Part shown: positions 24,790 through 37,320 of the stretch, in pieces | Position numbering within the stretch: position 1 is the first letter of the stretch | How the letters are laid out: the number at the start of each line of letters is the position of its first letter | NCBI RefSeq assembly: GCF_030247195.1 | Contig: NC_080672.1 | Location: forward strand, 71,217,771 to 71,281,770 | Direction: 5' to 3' | Length of the DNA: 64,000 bases | From: Topomyia yanbarensis | Lineage: Eukaryota > Arthropoda > Insecta > Diptera > Culicidae | Notes under the pieces: model-generated | What the model was told of the DNA's origin: nothing | The model's input: only the letters and a program-made list of their open reading frames with translations | The model's database searches: none | Position numbers and translations under genes: made by a program

Positions 24790-26205
24790 TAAGAATATGT
24801 ATTTGTTTGCATTATAAGTTTTTTATTGTCCCCTCCACATGGATTCTGACAATGCTGCGCCGTTAAACGTGAAGCCGGTTTGCCTTGTGGATGTGATAAC
24901 ATTTTGCAGGGCACTAGTTTGCTAATAACTTTCATACTAAGGAAATGACCAAAGGGCCAAATTAATTATGCTTTCCCTTAGCTACAGCACACTCGGATCG
25001 TTTGACCAAAGGATACAGTAATTAAGCTGGTTCACGTCCTAACGAAAACCGGATGTCCTATAATGGTTATTGCGTTCGGATGGCTGTTTATTTTGTCTCC
25101 GCTGCACAGTGACACCTCTCTGCAAATAGATGTGACAAATTATTAAAATTGGTTCAGATGGTTAACTATCGAGTTCTAAATTTAGGCTTACTGAATTAAT
25201 TTCATAAGTCACCTGTTATCATTTTAACATTTTAGCACTAGTAAAATTATCAATATTTCAACGATACGTATCTATTGCGACACAAATTTGTATAATCAAT
25301 TACGAGCATCAGAGCGTCGCCATAAGAGCATTTTCATAAATATGCATTCAAAGTTTTTGTCGCAAGAAGGGGCCTGAATATGTTGAAACTACACTAAACT
25401 CAAAGCCAAACCAATTTGAATATTATAAGTCGTATAAACGATAATTGCTAATATAACATTTAATTTCTCCAACGTTTTTTGTCTTGACCAACAACTTACC
25501 TTTCAATATAGTGGCGCTTTTTTGAAAAATCAGAAGGAAAGTCGAGTAAGGTTTGGAACGCTTACATCTATTGCCACACTACATGCATTCAATCAATTTC
25601 TATGCCATTTTGTCGAAAACATGTTCAGCAATGTTGTATTGAATTTTGGAGTATGTATGACATGCATTAATAACGAAAAATTGTTTCGAAAAATCTTTTG
25701 TGAAATTACTTGTAAATGGTGAAAATTTTCCGCTCATCTCGCTCAGAGCCGTCAATATGGTGCACCAACCGAACACTGAAATTATGAAAAGTTTAATATA
25801 TACAGGTTCGCTGCAGATTTGTTGCATTATTAATTGTATTGAGGTGTTTAGAGCGTACATGACGTCTCCTCAGAAGGCTGTACAAAACCGAGAAGAAAAT
25901 ATTGTGAGCTGTACATGGCTACTGGATGAATCAGTTTGTATCGTTACATACTACTACACTGAAAATAATTTACATGATAAAACAATATGCAATTAAACTT
26001 CACTTTCATGTGCGCTTTCATGCTAAAAAGAAAAACAAATGGTTTTCCTGTGAATTTCACACGGAAATTAAAATTAAAACACATGTCATGTGCTGTATCA
26101 AAGTATGGCTCAAGAAACCTTTTTTGAACATGTGTATGAATAGACTGCTCAATAGTATGCGTTGTGTTCAGCTTTGCCACCAGTTCACCCATATAAAACA
26201 TTTTC
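24790..26205. repeat. AT-rich intron DNA with a dispersed repeat (25520-25810)
   Basis: The segment 25610-25810 shares GTATGTATRACATGYAYTAATAAC, GTGAAAATTTTC and ATGGTRSACCAACCGAACA text with 51290-51470, and less clearly with 53920-54000. The remainder has no recognisable feature; the overlapping open frames do not look like proteins. Confidence 0.5.
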
Positions 26206-26504
26206 AAAATTCTAATAGAAGAATATCAGTCCATTTATTAGATTATCACGATTCAAATTATACCAAATAGTTGGTGGAAAAATAATTGACCGATCGGAAT
26301 GGTGCTTTTTAAAAAGTGGCTGTGGTTTTATTCATTAAGCAATTGTGTGGCGTACTCCAGCTCAGTGGGTAGTGTGAGAAAAAATCACAGCCATTTTTTC
26401 AAAAGAACCATTCCGATCGGTCAATTGTGTTTTCCACCAACTATTTGGTATAATTTGAATCGTGATGATCTAATAAATCGACTGATGTTCTTCTTTTAAA
26501 ATTT
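26206..26504. mobile_element. ~300-bp palindromic MITE
   Basis: Left arm text TTATACCAAATAGTTGGTGG and GACCGATCGGAATGGT is mirrored by the right arm ACCATTCCGATCGGTC and CCACCAACTATTTGGTATAA. The arms are about 130 bp and the centre lies near 26350. Confidence 0.82.
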
Positions 26505-27612
26505 GGATAAACTGGTGACATTTTTTTTCTAAGCATACTACTGAGCTGTCAATTTTTACGCATTAAGGCATCGCAAAAAAAATGTTAATACTCGAATCTT
26601 TTTTAATATTGTGGCAAATGTCAAAGTAAGGTCAGATGCCAAATCTCACATCATTTGGACAATTCTAGACCCCCGCCCACTTCGCTTTTTCGAAATTGGT
26701 ACTATGGGAAAATACGGAGGAAAAATATACTAAATGTTACAACTTTTGAAGTAGCACTCAGAAAATTACGATTCATACCTCTTTTTAAAGGAAATAACAT
26801 TAGTATTTGTATGGAGATATATCTGTCCCTCGAAAAATATGGGAAAATGGGGTACTGGGTCGTTTTATCCCTAAAATCCCCTGTTTTTAATAATTTTTCT
26901 GCTCCGTGATGCAAATTATATATAATTTGCAGTTTTTATATGTGAAAAAATCTCGGAAATCGAACGGAACCTTTTTGATCTTTGTCCGAATACGAGAAGT
27001 TGGGTTTAAAGGACCATTTGTCATTCATATTATATTTAATAATTTTCTCGTGCATATATCTCTATTATTCTTCAATCAATTTTCATAAAATGAAACTTGT
27101 TGAACGTGGAAAATTCTTAGGAACACAACAAAAATAGATTCTTTACGAAGTTTGGTAGTCAAGCTTACCAAACTTTTTTTGTTTGTGTTTTTCACACAAT
27201 GCTCGCATGAATTCCATTTAAAAACCATATTTCCCATACTCGATTAGATATTGAAATAGCAACCGTGTGCATTTCATGTGTTTGAGGATTAAATAGTTTT
27301 ACACATTATGTTAACGTGTTTAGTTTTTTCATTGTAGCAAAGGCAATTATTTGCATTTCTGATGGTTAGAAAGTAGCGTACACAATGAAAACCGTATTTT
27401 AAAACACCCGACCGAAGCCAGTTCGTGATCGGTTACCGCTGATTTACTGATCGATTACCGCTAAAATCGCGTGCCTCAAATCTTGAACAGAAAGAATTGT
27501 GATTTTAGTTGGTTTCTATTAGTCAACCTTGTTGAATAGCCGGAGACTACATTTCCACATCGGTAGAGAAGGTGACTATTAGGATTCAACCGATTCCATG
27601 GACTGACTGTAA
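26505..27612. other. No gene or repeat recognised
   Basis: AT-rich intron DNA with several short open frames lacking protein features. Confidence 0.35.
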
Positions 27613-29450
27613 TAGGGTAATTTCGGGGGAGATGTTGCGTCGGGTGAGATGCCGCACTCTCAACATCGTGTATATACAGTCACTTTAGTACGGTAATGTG
27701 GTATTGCGAGTTTGTCTTTCGGAGAATTACAAAACTGAAGATGTAAAATAATCCTTCTTATTAACCCACAAAAAGATTATTAATGATTATGTGCGGGCAG
27801 TTGCGACAAAGAGTACCGAATATTTCATTTTTTTACTAAATCATGTATCAATTGAATAGTTGGAACCTTTTAGAAGGCATTGTGATCATGAACATGGTCA
27901 TCTATAATTTCAAAGGAAAATATCGTCGTGCAACATCTCTCCCCTCCAATTAAGATAGATGACGCAGTAAAATTGCGAATGAGATGCAGCATTCGATGGC
28001 GAAGGATGCATAGTTAAATTGTATTTTTTTTACATCGGAATTCCATTAAATGAACATTTGTGACAGGTTAGGTTCATAATAAGGTATATCCACAAGCTAG
28101 TGGACTTAACACCATTATGAGTCCATTTAGCTATAAATTCAAATGGGCGATATGTATCTAGGTATTGATTATTTCGGATTATTCTTTAATGTTTCAGGCA
28201 ATAACTTTCGTGAACGCATTAATTCGAATTGATGTCAATTTTAGGCTAAAAACGAATTCAACAAATTAACACTTTTTCAAATGAAACTTCCAAGAATAAA
28301 CCTAATTGATATAAATTCATTATACTTAAAAACGGCCAAAGAACTGCTTTTAAGGAACCCCTACCAACATATAGATATATATTAGACTGGTTCAATTTTT
28401 GACTTTTAGCTCCACCATGCTCTACTGATTCCTTTTATGGCCCTTAGTAATTGTGCAAATTTTGGTACCGATCGGTTGTGTCCACGGACCCTTCGAAAAA
28501 TTCAAAGTTTATATGGAAGTTTGTATGGAAAATCGGTTAACATTGAAAATACATTCATAAAAAATCACCTCATCAATCAATTAATCATAACACTATATAT
28601 TTCTAAAGGTATTCATCTACTGAATACATTCGGGGAACATTGTAAGTGTATGAAAATTCGTTGAGAAAAGTTATCTAAAGAAGCAGAATGACTTCAAAAC
28701 AAGTGGATTTTATTATTAATCATAGCAACTCTGCTTGAAAAGCTCCAACGTTATACCAGTGTAAACTAGACTTGTCACCCACCGCTCGCGTAGGGTAGAT
28801 TCAAACAGGGTTGCTATGATTAATAATAAAATCCACTTGTTTTGAAGTCATGCTGCTTCTGTAGTTAATAACTTTTCTCAGCGAATTTTCATACACTTAA
28901 AATGTTCCACGAATGTGTTCAGTAGAAGAATACCTTTAGAAATATATAGCGTTATGATTAATTGATTGATGAGGTGATTTTTTATGAATTTTTTTTCAAT
29001 GTTAACCGATTTTCCATATAATCTTCCATATAAACTTTGAATTTTTTGGAAGGTCCGTAAAAACAACCGCTCGGTACCAAAATTTGAACAATTACTAAGG
29101 CCAATAAAAGGAATCAGTAGAGCCTGGTGGAGCTAAAAGTCAAAAATTGAACCAGTCTAAATCGCACGTAAAAACATATAGAATAACAGCATCCTTAATA
29201 AAGTTACTCCAACTTAACTATTACACAAGGTTGCAAAAGGAAAATATTGTTATATTGTTGGATAAAAACATGTTTCTAGATGTTCCTTAAGAAAAGTGAA
29301 GGTGCCAGCCGTAATCAAGCTTCATGAAACTTAACTAAAGACACCTAATCACAAAAACCTCAAAGAGAGTTCAAAAATATTTTTTGTTCACCGATTTTCA
29401 GTTTAGGACAAGATGCCGCGTCTCATCCCCACTTACGGCATCTTACCCTA
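27613..29450. mobile_element. 1.84-kb TIR element with GGGTAA ends and TA duplication
   Basis: The left end TA-GGGTAATTTCGGGGGAGATG and the right end CATCTTACCC-TA (CCACTTACGGCATCTTACCC inside) are inverted and imperfect. GAGATGCCGCACT on the left is mirrored by GCGTCTCATCCCC on the right. It hosts the nested palindrome 28382-29160. No transposase is visible. Confidence 0.6.
28382..29160. mobile_element. ~780-bp near-perfect foldback (palindromic) element
   Basis: The left arm starts TTAGACTGGTTCAATTTTTG and the right arm ends with its complement. The arms are about 345-355 bp and remain highly similar throughout, including both AATAATAAAATCCACTTG segments next to a ~70-bp loop (28737-28808). 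TA may be the duplicated target. The near-identical reading frames on both arms are mirror copies, not genes. Confidence 0.88.
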
Positions 29451-30059
29451 ATTGGCCTTTTTTAAATGTTCGTGGAAATTTGATGGATTTCTTTTCATAA
29501 AAAAAATCATTTCAATGTGTTTTTGATACTTGTCGCAATTGATAAAAATGATTTCATCATATATTGTATCGTTTACTCTGATGCAGGATCTCTACCGAAA
29601 TTTTCTAAATTAGTTTGTACAGCTCAATGCTAGTAACGGGGGCCAATCGGAACAAAACTCTCCCACTCAAAGAGCAATTTCTTTGGAAAACAAATTAGCC
29701 CTTATCAGCGCTATCAAACTATCAACCAAAAAAAAATGAAAACACGTTCCTTCACCAACTATTATTTTTACTTCCGACTGGTCGATATTAGCATACAGAA
29801 ACGGCAAAACCCGATTTTAACACATCTGTCTGAAGCTCGTTCCTGATTGGTTCCCACTAATTACATGCACCGAGCCGCAAATCTTGAACAGTTTTTGTTC
29901 GAAGTTCCACCTCTTTGCCGATGGAAGTAAACTGATATAATTCAGCCTGATTCAGCCCATTTGGTTTCGAATGCAAACTGAACCAAGTACAAAACCCGAG
30001 GCTATGTGGCATCATTCGTGTGTTACATTCGTCCTGGCTGCACCACACATACGCTCGCT
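29451..30059. repeat. Histone-cluster spacer-like sequence upstream of the H2A relic
   Basis: The text CAGCTCAATGCTAGTA followed by AATTAGCCCTTATCAGCGCT (29620-29720) resembles CAGCTCCTTGCTAGTA and AATAGCCTTTATCAGCGCT at 52440-52490, between two histone H3 relics. This suggests both derive from histone-cluster intergenic DNA. Confidence 0.5.
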
Positions 30060-30374
30060 ATGTTTGGATGCCGTAAAGGAGGAAAGTTGAAGCGAAAATC
30101 AAAAATTCGCTCGTTTCGTACAGGTCTCCAGTTTCCTGTCAGCCGAATCCACCGTTTGCTAAGAAAGGGCTACAAGGCCGAGCGTGTCGGTGCATGAGCA
30201 TCCGTCTAGTCTTGATGACGGCAGTAATGGAATATATCGCCGTTGAAATATTGGAGAAAACGCAGCCTACGGAATCAAAAAGACCAGGTGTCGTCCGGCG
30301 TCACCATTGCCCAGGATGCAGCGCTACCTAACCTCCATACCATTCTGCTGTCAAATAAGACCGAAAAGAATTAA
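30060..30374 (+). pseudogene. Histone H2A pseudogene
   Basis: From ATG at 30060 the frame reads [18 protein letters not shown], then [18 protein letters not shown] and AERVGA, which matches the H2A N-terminal tail and the alpha1 region (normally [24 protein letters not shown]). A TGA then interrupts. In other frames AVMEYIAVEILE (alpha2) and SGVTIAQ-like DNA follow, and the stretch ends with an AAGACCGAAAAGAATTAA segment corresponding to the Lys-rich H2A end. It is intronless, as replication-dependent histone genes are. Frameshifts and stops mean no functional H2A. No canonical histone stem-loop was found after it. Confidence 0.83.
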
Positions 30375-31009
30375 GGGGCCGCCACAACGCAGTATCAGTA
30401 TTTAAGTGGGGCAAACGAGAAGGGCTTGTTTTGTAATACAATGTGCGACCGTAATTCCGGGGGAGAGGGGGAGTTACTTCTCTAATCTTCCGGCAATCAT
30501 ATCACATGATTTGGTATTCTTAGTATGTACGTATAACAAACATAAAGATGCTGTAAACATATTACTAAGGGGTCGTTCAGAAATGATGTCGCGTATTGCT
30601 AGTTGGAAAGTACCGTGACTTAACATGAATTACCGAGATAAAAAAAAACTAAAATAAATTTGGACGTATTAGTGGAGCGGGGATAAAAAAATACCAACAA
30701 CAATTTGCAATATGCTTGGAGGACTAGTATTTTCGACTATTTTTTTTCTGTGAGACATAGTTTATGAGTGCCCTCAAACAATTAATATTTCATAACGGAT
30801 ATCACGTAACATCGATGACAGAGTAGTGGAATTAAGGCCAAGTTCCCCCTGGGTCGTACAAAACTGAGAAGCAACATCGATTTAGGCACAGAGAATAGAT
30901 GTAACACTCAAGCGTAAAAGTTGAGTAAAAAGTTTATGATAATTTAAAGGTAATTGTGGTTCTGTCGCCATTCCGTTTTGTGTTTGAGTTTAACTGAATT
31001 GATAGTGAA
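30375..31009. other. No gene recognised
   Basis: AT-rich DNA between the H2A relic and the R1-like LINE. Confidence 0.3.
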
Positions 31010-32393
31010 TCACACAATTGATGTCAAAGCGTTTAAATGAAGGCAACTTTTCACAACTCCTGGAAAGAATCATCTTTAACAGGTTGACGAAATGCATGGA
31101 GGGTGAGCACGGACTGTCCCAGATGCAGTTCGAATTTCGCAAGGGAGTATCGGCAGTGGAGGCAATCCGGACAGTGCTCGAGAGTGCGGAGAATGTATCT
31201 AAACAGAAGATAGATGTGAAGAATACGTTTAACATCGCCAGGTGCAAAGTCATCGCTCCCACGCCATCTATTCCAAATTCCAAAGAGCTACTTCCAGAGC
31301 AGAGTGCTGATGTACGAGACGAATGAAGGGCACAAGTCAATACGAGTCACAGCGGGCGTTCCTCAGAGCTCCATTCTCCAACTCTTTGGAACGGGATATA
31401 CGATGAGGTCTTAACACACCGGCTGCCCAGGAAAGTGAAAATCATGGGTTCTGCAGACGATGTATCACTAACGGCTAGCGGTAAGACACTTGAAGAAGTG
31501 GAGGTGTCGGACGGAGAGAATAGACGCGATCGAAAACTGGATAAACGGGGTCAAGCTGCTTATAGCTCACCACAAGACGGAGATGCTGTTAATAAGCAAC
31601 TTTAAAGCAGTTCAGCGGATGTAGATCGACGTCGGAGGGTACATGATTGCATCGAAGCGTGCACTGAAGTAATTTGGAGTGATAATCGACGACCGGTTGA
31701 GCTTCAACAACCACGTCGATTACGCCTGCGCGCGAAAATCAAAGGTCGGCGGTCCGAGAAGCAGCACGAGACGTCCACTATCTACTGTTTCGTCATCAAT
31801 ACTCCAATATGGGGTTACTACCTGGGGTGCTGTCCCTAAAATCCAAGCAGAACCGTGAAAAGCTGGACAGGACAACCCGGCGTATGGCCGTACGAGTCGC
31901 GAGTGCTTACAGAACAACATCGTTGGAGGCGGTATGCGTTATCGCCGGGATGATCCCCATCTGCATCACCCTGGCGGAGAATACCAAGTGCCACAATCGG
32001 AGAAACACCAGAAACGTGGGGAAGATAGTAAGAATTGATGGCGAGGTGGCGGCAGGAAATGGACAGTACAGAGAAAGGAATGTGGACCTACCGGCTCATC
32101 CCAAACCTGTCGACGTGAGTAAGCACAGCTCATGGGGCTACCGCTGCTTCAGGAAGTATCTTTATCGGTTCGGGCACTCAAGGTCACAGTTGTACCTGGA
32201 GTGTGAGAACGTCGAGGAGACACCGGAGTATGTGCTATTTGAATGTCCGAGGTTCGAAGCGACATGCAGGGAGATGCTCGCAACGGAAGGGCCGGCCGTC
32301 CATCCGGATAATGTCGTCTACAGAATGACAAGCGATGTAAACACGTGGAACGCGGTCAGCAGAGTGGTGACGAAGATCATGACCGACTTATAG
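31010..32393 (+). pseudogene. R1-like LINE ORF2, 3' half (RT and C-terminal zinc motif), degenerate
   Basis: The first frame (31018-31326) reads LLERIIFNRLTKCMEGEHGL, QMQFEFRKGVSAVEAIRTVL and DVKNTFN, the fingers region of an R1-type RT, then loses frame. Further RT text (GVPQSSI-like, FADDVSL-like around 31440, QFGVIIDDRLSFNNHVDYA around 31680) is spread over several frames. A longer frame (31809-32393, 194 residues) covers RMAVRVASAYRT, AVCVIAGMIPI and a C-terminal CxxC...H-like motif (YLECENVEETPEYVLFECPR), then NTWNAVSRVVTKIM before TAG. It is 5'-truncated and inactive. Confidence 0.82.
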
Positions 32394-33378
32394 CGGAAAT
32401 GTCAAGATGAACAGTGAGAGCAATCACCGAGGAGGAAACTCTCCGACAGAGAAAGCTTGATTCATCGCCGGGGACTAGTCGAGTGCGCCAGCGAACCAAA
32501 CGCAACATTCCACCTGGGATCGCAGAAATGACCACGGCACCCTACCGTTTAACCCGAAAGGAATATAGCGAAAACCAAAAAGAATCGAATCGGGAGAACT
32601 TCCGTCGCCAGGGGACTCTCCGTCAGCGTAAGCTAGATTCAGCACCGGGGACTAGACTGAGTAAATCTCGACGAGACACCACCATTCGTCGACGCAACAG
32701 TGAACCGGACGCCCTACTACAACGCAATCGCCGACCTGACCTCGACACCTGATTGGTTGACTCGGTTTCGGAAGAACTTCTGTTGCCGGGGAATTCTCCA
32801 TCGGAGTAGGTTATGGCCATCATCGGGAACTAGTCAGGAGCTCAACGAGTAAGTGGTGCTGAATGGTACGAGAAGGGATTTGCTATGCTGAATGGCACAA
32901 GAGATCCGAGAGGCTAGGTAAATTAGACAATCTGAAGTTTGCCGCCCATATTGTCTTCGTAGGGGAAAAGCACTACATCTCAACTCACAGCTAGCTTTTC
33001 GACTGCCATGCAGAAACTTTCAGCACACAGGCTGATGGTCAAGAAAAAGTGGTGTGTCGAGGAGTGGTACTGTAACTCTACTGAAGGAACTAACTACTAA
33101 GTAGTTGGATTTGAGTGGGTGCCGTAAGCTAGTGCCGGGGAGTTTTCAGACTCTGAGCAAGAACAGATGTTTTAGCGGCTCGGGTGGCAGACCAAACCCG
33201 TTCTCTGAAATGTTGGTTTTTGAACATTTTTTACTGCTCAGAGTTCTCGAAAAACACACACATACAGACTTTTTCCGATCTCGACAAACTGAGTCGAATG
33301 GAGGACACTCGGCCCTCCGGGCCGAGAGTAGGTTGTTGATTTTCAGAGTGATTGCATAACCTTTCTATATGAGAAAAG
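32394..33378 (+). repeat. 3'UTR of the R1-like LINE with ~175-bp degenerate tandem repeats
   Basis: Three to four diverged units share GGGACTCTCCGTCAG, AAGCTWGATTCA and CCGGGGACTAG text, near 32440, 32610, 32780 and 33120. The end (33304-33378, ...GAGTGATTGCATAACC TTTC...) is also found in reverse orientation at 15253-15330, so this terminal part belongs to a dispersed family. Confidence 0.6.
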
Positions 33379-33515
33379 CAAAAATTTCAATCATGAAAAG
33401 CCTAAAATACGTATGAAGTAATTTTATACACAGAAGGTGTTAAATAAAATGAAAATTACGAAAATCAGGCGATTTAAAAATCAGAAGTTAGGAAGGTGAG
33501 CGATTTGTAAAAGAA

Positions 33516-33731
33516 TTCACCGAGTACCCGTTTTTATCAGCCCCTTTGGTGTATCTTTGGTTGACAAAATTGGGGCAATGACAAATATTCATTTATTTTG
33601 TTCTATAAATCAAAGCTGTTAAAATATTCAACATTAGTCTATATACATAGCCTCATAACCCTGGTTTGATAACTAAATCGGGTCGAAAAGCTAACAAAAT
33701 TAGAGGCTGATAAAAACGGGTTTTCACTGTA
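33516..33731. mobile_element. MITE with CAGTGAAGACCCG terminal inverted repeats, copy 3 (shortened)
   Basis: The left end is decayed (ttcaccgagtacccgtttttatcag); the right end is ACGGGTTTTCACTG followed by TA at 33730-33731. It is about 212 bp, with the middle deleted compared with the copy at 21657-22067. Confidence 0.72.
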
Positions 33732-35973
33732 TCACTTTTTGAACGCCCATACATAATTCTCAAAATAAAATCCCATTTAGCTTTACATCGACATCGATAT
33801 ATATTATGAAGAAAGAAGAAATCATTACAAATAAGGACAAAAAAATACCATAAAACATGTCGCAACACCGATCGCAAGGAACGCTCCATTTCGAATTGGT
33901 TGTGAGCGTGGATAATCCGGCAACCTTTGTTTCGGCCACTCATTGCTCATTCATCGCACACCATTCTGCTCTTTCAATGGAACAATTGCGAAATTAATTT
34001 GATCCTGTTTTTTTTTATTTCAATATTTCATCGGCTTTTTGATTCGTTTATTATTCCGTTTTATTTCCGTCCCCCACTATACTAGACTGTGTGTACTGCC
34101 AGAGCGGAATATTAAACTGCGCTTCGTTGTTTGGTAAGCGCCACGATTTTCGCCACGGAAATGGAGCGTCACATTGTTTAAATAATGGGTCCCATTCATT
34201 CGAACCGGCGATGTGCTCAGGGTGTATAGCGATGACACAACATCATCGTACCAATGGAATAACAGCATGAGGATTTTTCTTTATCAGTTCGGTCAGCAAA
34301 TAGCAAACCTAACTGAAAATTGTTCATTTGGTTTTCTCTACACTCGGGTAAAAAGCAGCACCATCTTTCCTTCCTTCCTTCTGACGAAGCGATGATGGGG
34401 TTTGTCTTTCATATCACAACCGGGTGGTGTTTTACCGGGCCACGTGCAAACATCAGCGTGTATGAATAGACGAATGTCACAAAGATTGGCTGCTTGCTGC
34501 TTTATACGATCTGAATCACATTGAATTTCGATGATCCCGAGTGACTTTTGCTTGTTTCTCCCTTTGGCGTTGCTGGATGTGTATCAACACAAAACACGGT
34601 ATCAAAGTGGTTTTTGTTCGATCAATGATAAGTTTTATGGTATTTGAACAATAATTGATATTATGTGGACTCGGTACAGCCGGACCGATGATGGGACGCA
34701 CCTCTTGTTTACTTTATCGGAATGAAAAGAAAACACTTTTCAAAGCTATGGGAAATGTCAATCGGCATCATGGAAGAAATAACAAAAAAAAGTTGGTAAG
34801 CGATAGTTTTTGATTCGATTCATAGAAGAGAACAGTATATCGCAGTGTAAACAGAGAATGAAAAGATATGATTCGAACGCATTGATGACAGTTTGCTTAT
34901 TCTGATACCGGCTTTGTCATCGAAGTACAAACAAAGGTGACTTCATTGATAACTTAATGCTGTAACAAGAACGTGTTGTTGGTGTTTTTCATGAATTCAA
35001 TCGCGTTCCAATTTATCAAAAAATAATCAAGCGAGTTAATGGGGGCGCATGGTTGAAAGTTGGGTCCTCTATTGACCAGTGTGATGGAAGAAGACAATGC
35101 TGAGTTCATTGTCTTCATGTATTGTATCAAACTACTGGAATCTGAACCTTGCCTGGGCAATGATGTGAAAAATTGTGCAAATTTGCATAATTGGTTCAGA
35201 AGATTTTGAGCCATCGTGTACAACGCATTTTGCGAGGGGCCTCCTATTTCCGATTTTTATATTTCGATATATTTGAGATGAGTTTTACGAAGCATGTTCT
35301 GTCCCTTGCGACTTTTATTTTCGGTCGCTCAATTATAATCAAATCTTTCGGCTCAATTCAAGATTTCAATTAGGTCCGAATTTTGCTCTTCCAAAGAACG
35401 TGGCACTTTGGTGTTTTTGCTTTTTTGATTTGCGCCGAGAAGATTCGTTATGACCAACGGGCTTCTGTTTCCTCGAAAGTTCCAAAAACCGTACAGGGCT
35501 TGGATACGCACTCTATAGTTCTGAAATTTCACAATATCACCAAACAATTATTACATCACTTTTATCCCAGAAGACTTAGATTTGTTTCCAGCGGTTTGCA
35601 GTTGAATTTTGACAGCTCAAAACAATGGGACGGACCGTTTCAATAAGCCACCCTGTATATCTCATTTTGTATGAGCAAGCCATGTTATCTTGGAAAGAAT
35701 AGATAAAATCAACAGGTGGCACAAGCTCGTTGAAATTACAGACTTAACATACAAGAGTACTACGGGTGACAATTTCATTTCTTGTTTTTACTAAAAAGTA
35801 TAATAAAAATTATAATTATAATGATTCATGTAATCAGCAAAGGCATATATCGCACTAAAACTTGAACGAGGTTTCAATGTTCTGATATAAGAATGTATTA
35901 TATTAAAATCGTCAATAAGAGATATGCAATATTTTATATTTTTCGCTTTCAACTTCGATCCAAAACTATTTGA
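33732..35973. other. Intron stretch with no recognised repeat
   Basis: Mixed-composition DNA with no protein or transposon text that I recognise. It could include unique intron sequence. Confidence 0.3.
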
Positions 35974-36130
35974 TTTAAGGGGTTACACCACCGTAGAATT
36001 TAAAAAAAATCAATTTTCTATTTATTACTCTAAAATGTGCTTTAGGATGCTAAAAATTATATCCCTAAACATGGAAGACGAAAACAATACATAAATGTTC
36101 AAATTTTCAATTCTGCCGCAACCCCTCTTA
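35974..36130. mobile_element. Possible ~157-bp MITE with TTAAGGGGTT ends
   Basis: TTAAGGGGTTACACCACC at the left is loosely mirrored by GCCGCAACCCCTCTTA at the right. The TIRs are short and imperfect. Confidence 0.4.
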
Positions 36131-36618
36131 TGTATATCCCGTGTGTAGTGAAAATTGTAACCGCATTTTTCTCGAAACTACTTTTATAATAATATCATAG
36201 GAAAACTATTGGAATTTGATAGACGTTATGCATTTGGATAACAACTGATTCTACGTTTATCGATATCTAAAAAACTGTCAATGTTTCGACGTGTAGCTAT
36301 ACTTTTCCTATACTATGAGAATTATCAAGACATAACGCTTCTCAATATTACTTATACCCTACTCTTCCGTGTTCTGTTTAGCAGACAACATCCATTGACA
36401 GAACAATTTGTCAGTGAATACCACAGCGGGTTACGAGAAGACGAACGACGGATCATTATCCTATGACAATACTATCATTATGTCGCTATGTTATCGACGT
36501 TTGCCAATAAAGATGTTGCTTATAAAAATGTTGCTTTGAAGGCACTAGGTGCAATCGTTGTTTTCGCTCAGTTGGTACTGGCAGCGGGTTTGAAACGGGA
36601 GAGCTTCAGCGGTTCTTA
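36131..36618. other. No gene or repeat recognised
   Basis: AT-rich intron DNA before the large TIR element. Confidence 0.3.
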
Positions 36619-37320
36619 CATATGGGTCATTCCACGCGAAGTGATCAAAAAGATGCAAACTTGAAATCGACCTTCACGGATTTGAACCAAATTTGGTGGA
36701 ATTGTTCATCTAGGGCCAATATAGAAAAACCCAAATTTATTTCTCAGACATTTTTACATAATAAACACTTACAATCTCAATATAATTTGAGCGCATCCTG
36801 AGATACACCGTTTTGAAGAGAAAAACATCGCATTTTCTAATATAAAAATCCATTTTTATTGGCCGAAATTGAGAAAATCTTCAAACGGTCATAGAAAATC
36901 GACCCTGATCTGCTAGAAGCAAACCAAAAACATAGTTTTTCATCATTTCTACTTCACGAAAAATCACGTTTGAACTCAGAATACTCATGTTGGTTTTTCA
37001 GTGTTGTTCGCTTGCGATTTTATATGGGAAATTGCGATTTTTGGAACCAGAGATCAAAATAAAATCAAGAGTTTTGGCAATTTGTCTAAACGGAGGGTGC
37101 TTCCATGACCAAAGGGGTGCAGAGAGGAGTGTCTAGAACAAAATCTTGGCCAAAAACCAAAATATTTTTTTTTCGATTTTTTTGTTTCGTTATATTTTTT
37201 TACATACCTAAGAACCTACTGTATAACGTGGCAAAATTAGGAGTATATCGAAAATTGTTAAAGAATTTTTGCATGTATGCCCAATGGTGATATTTTAAGG
37301 GATGTTTAAGACACATTCCA

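Noticed and set aside
28437..29066. Two nearly identical small reading frames on opposite strands
   Set aside because: They are mirror images produced by the arms of the palindromic element, not duplicated genes.
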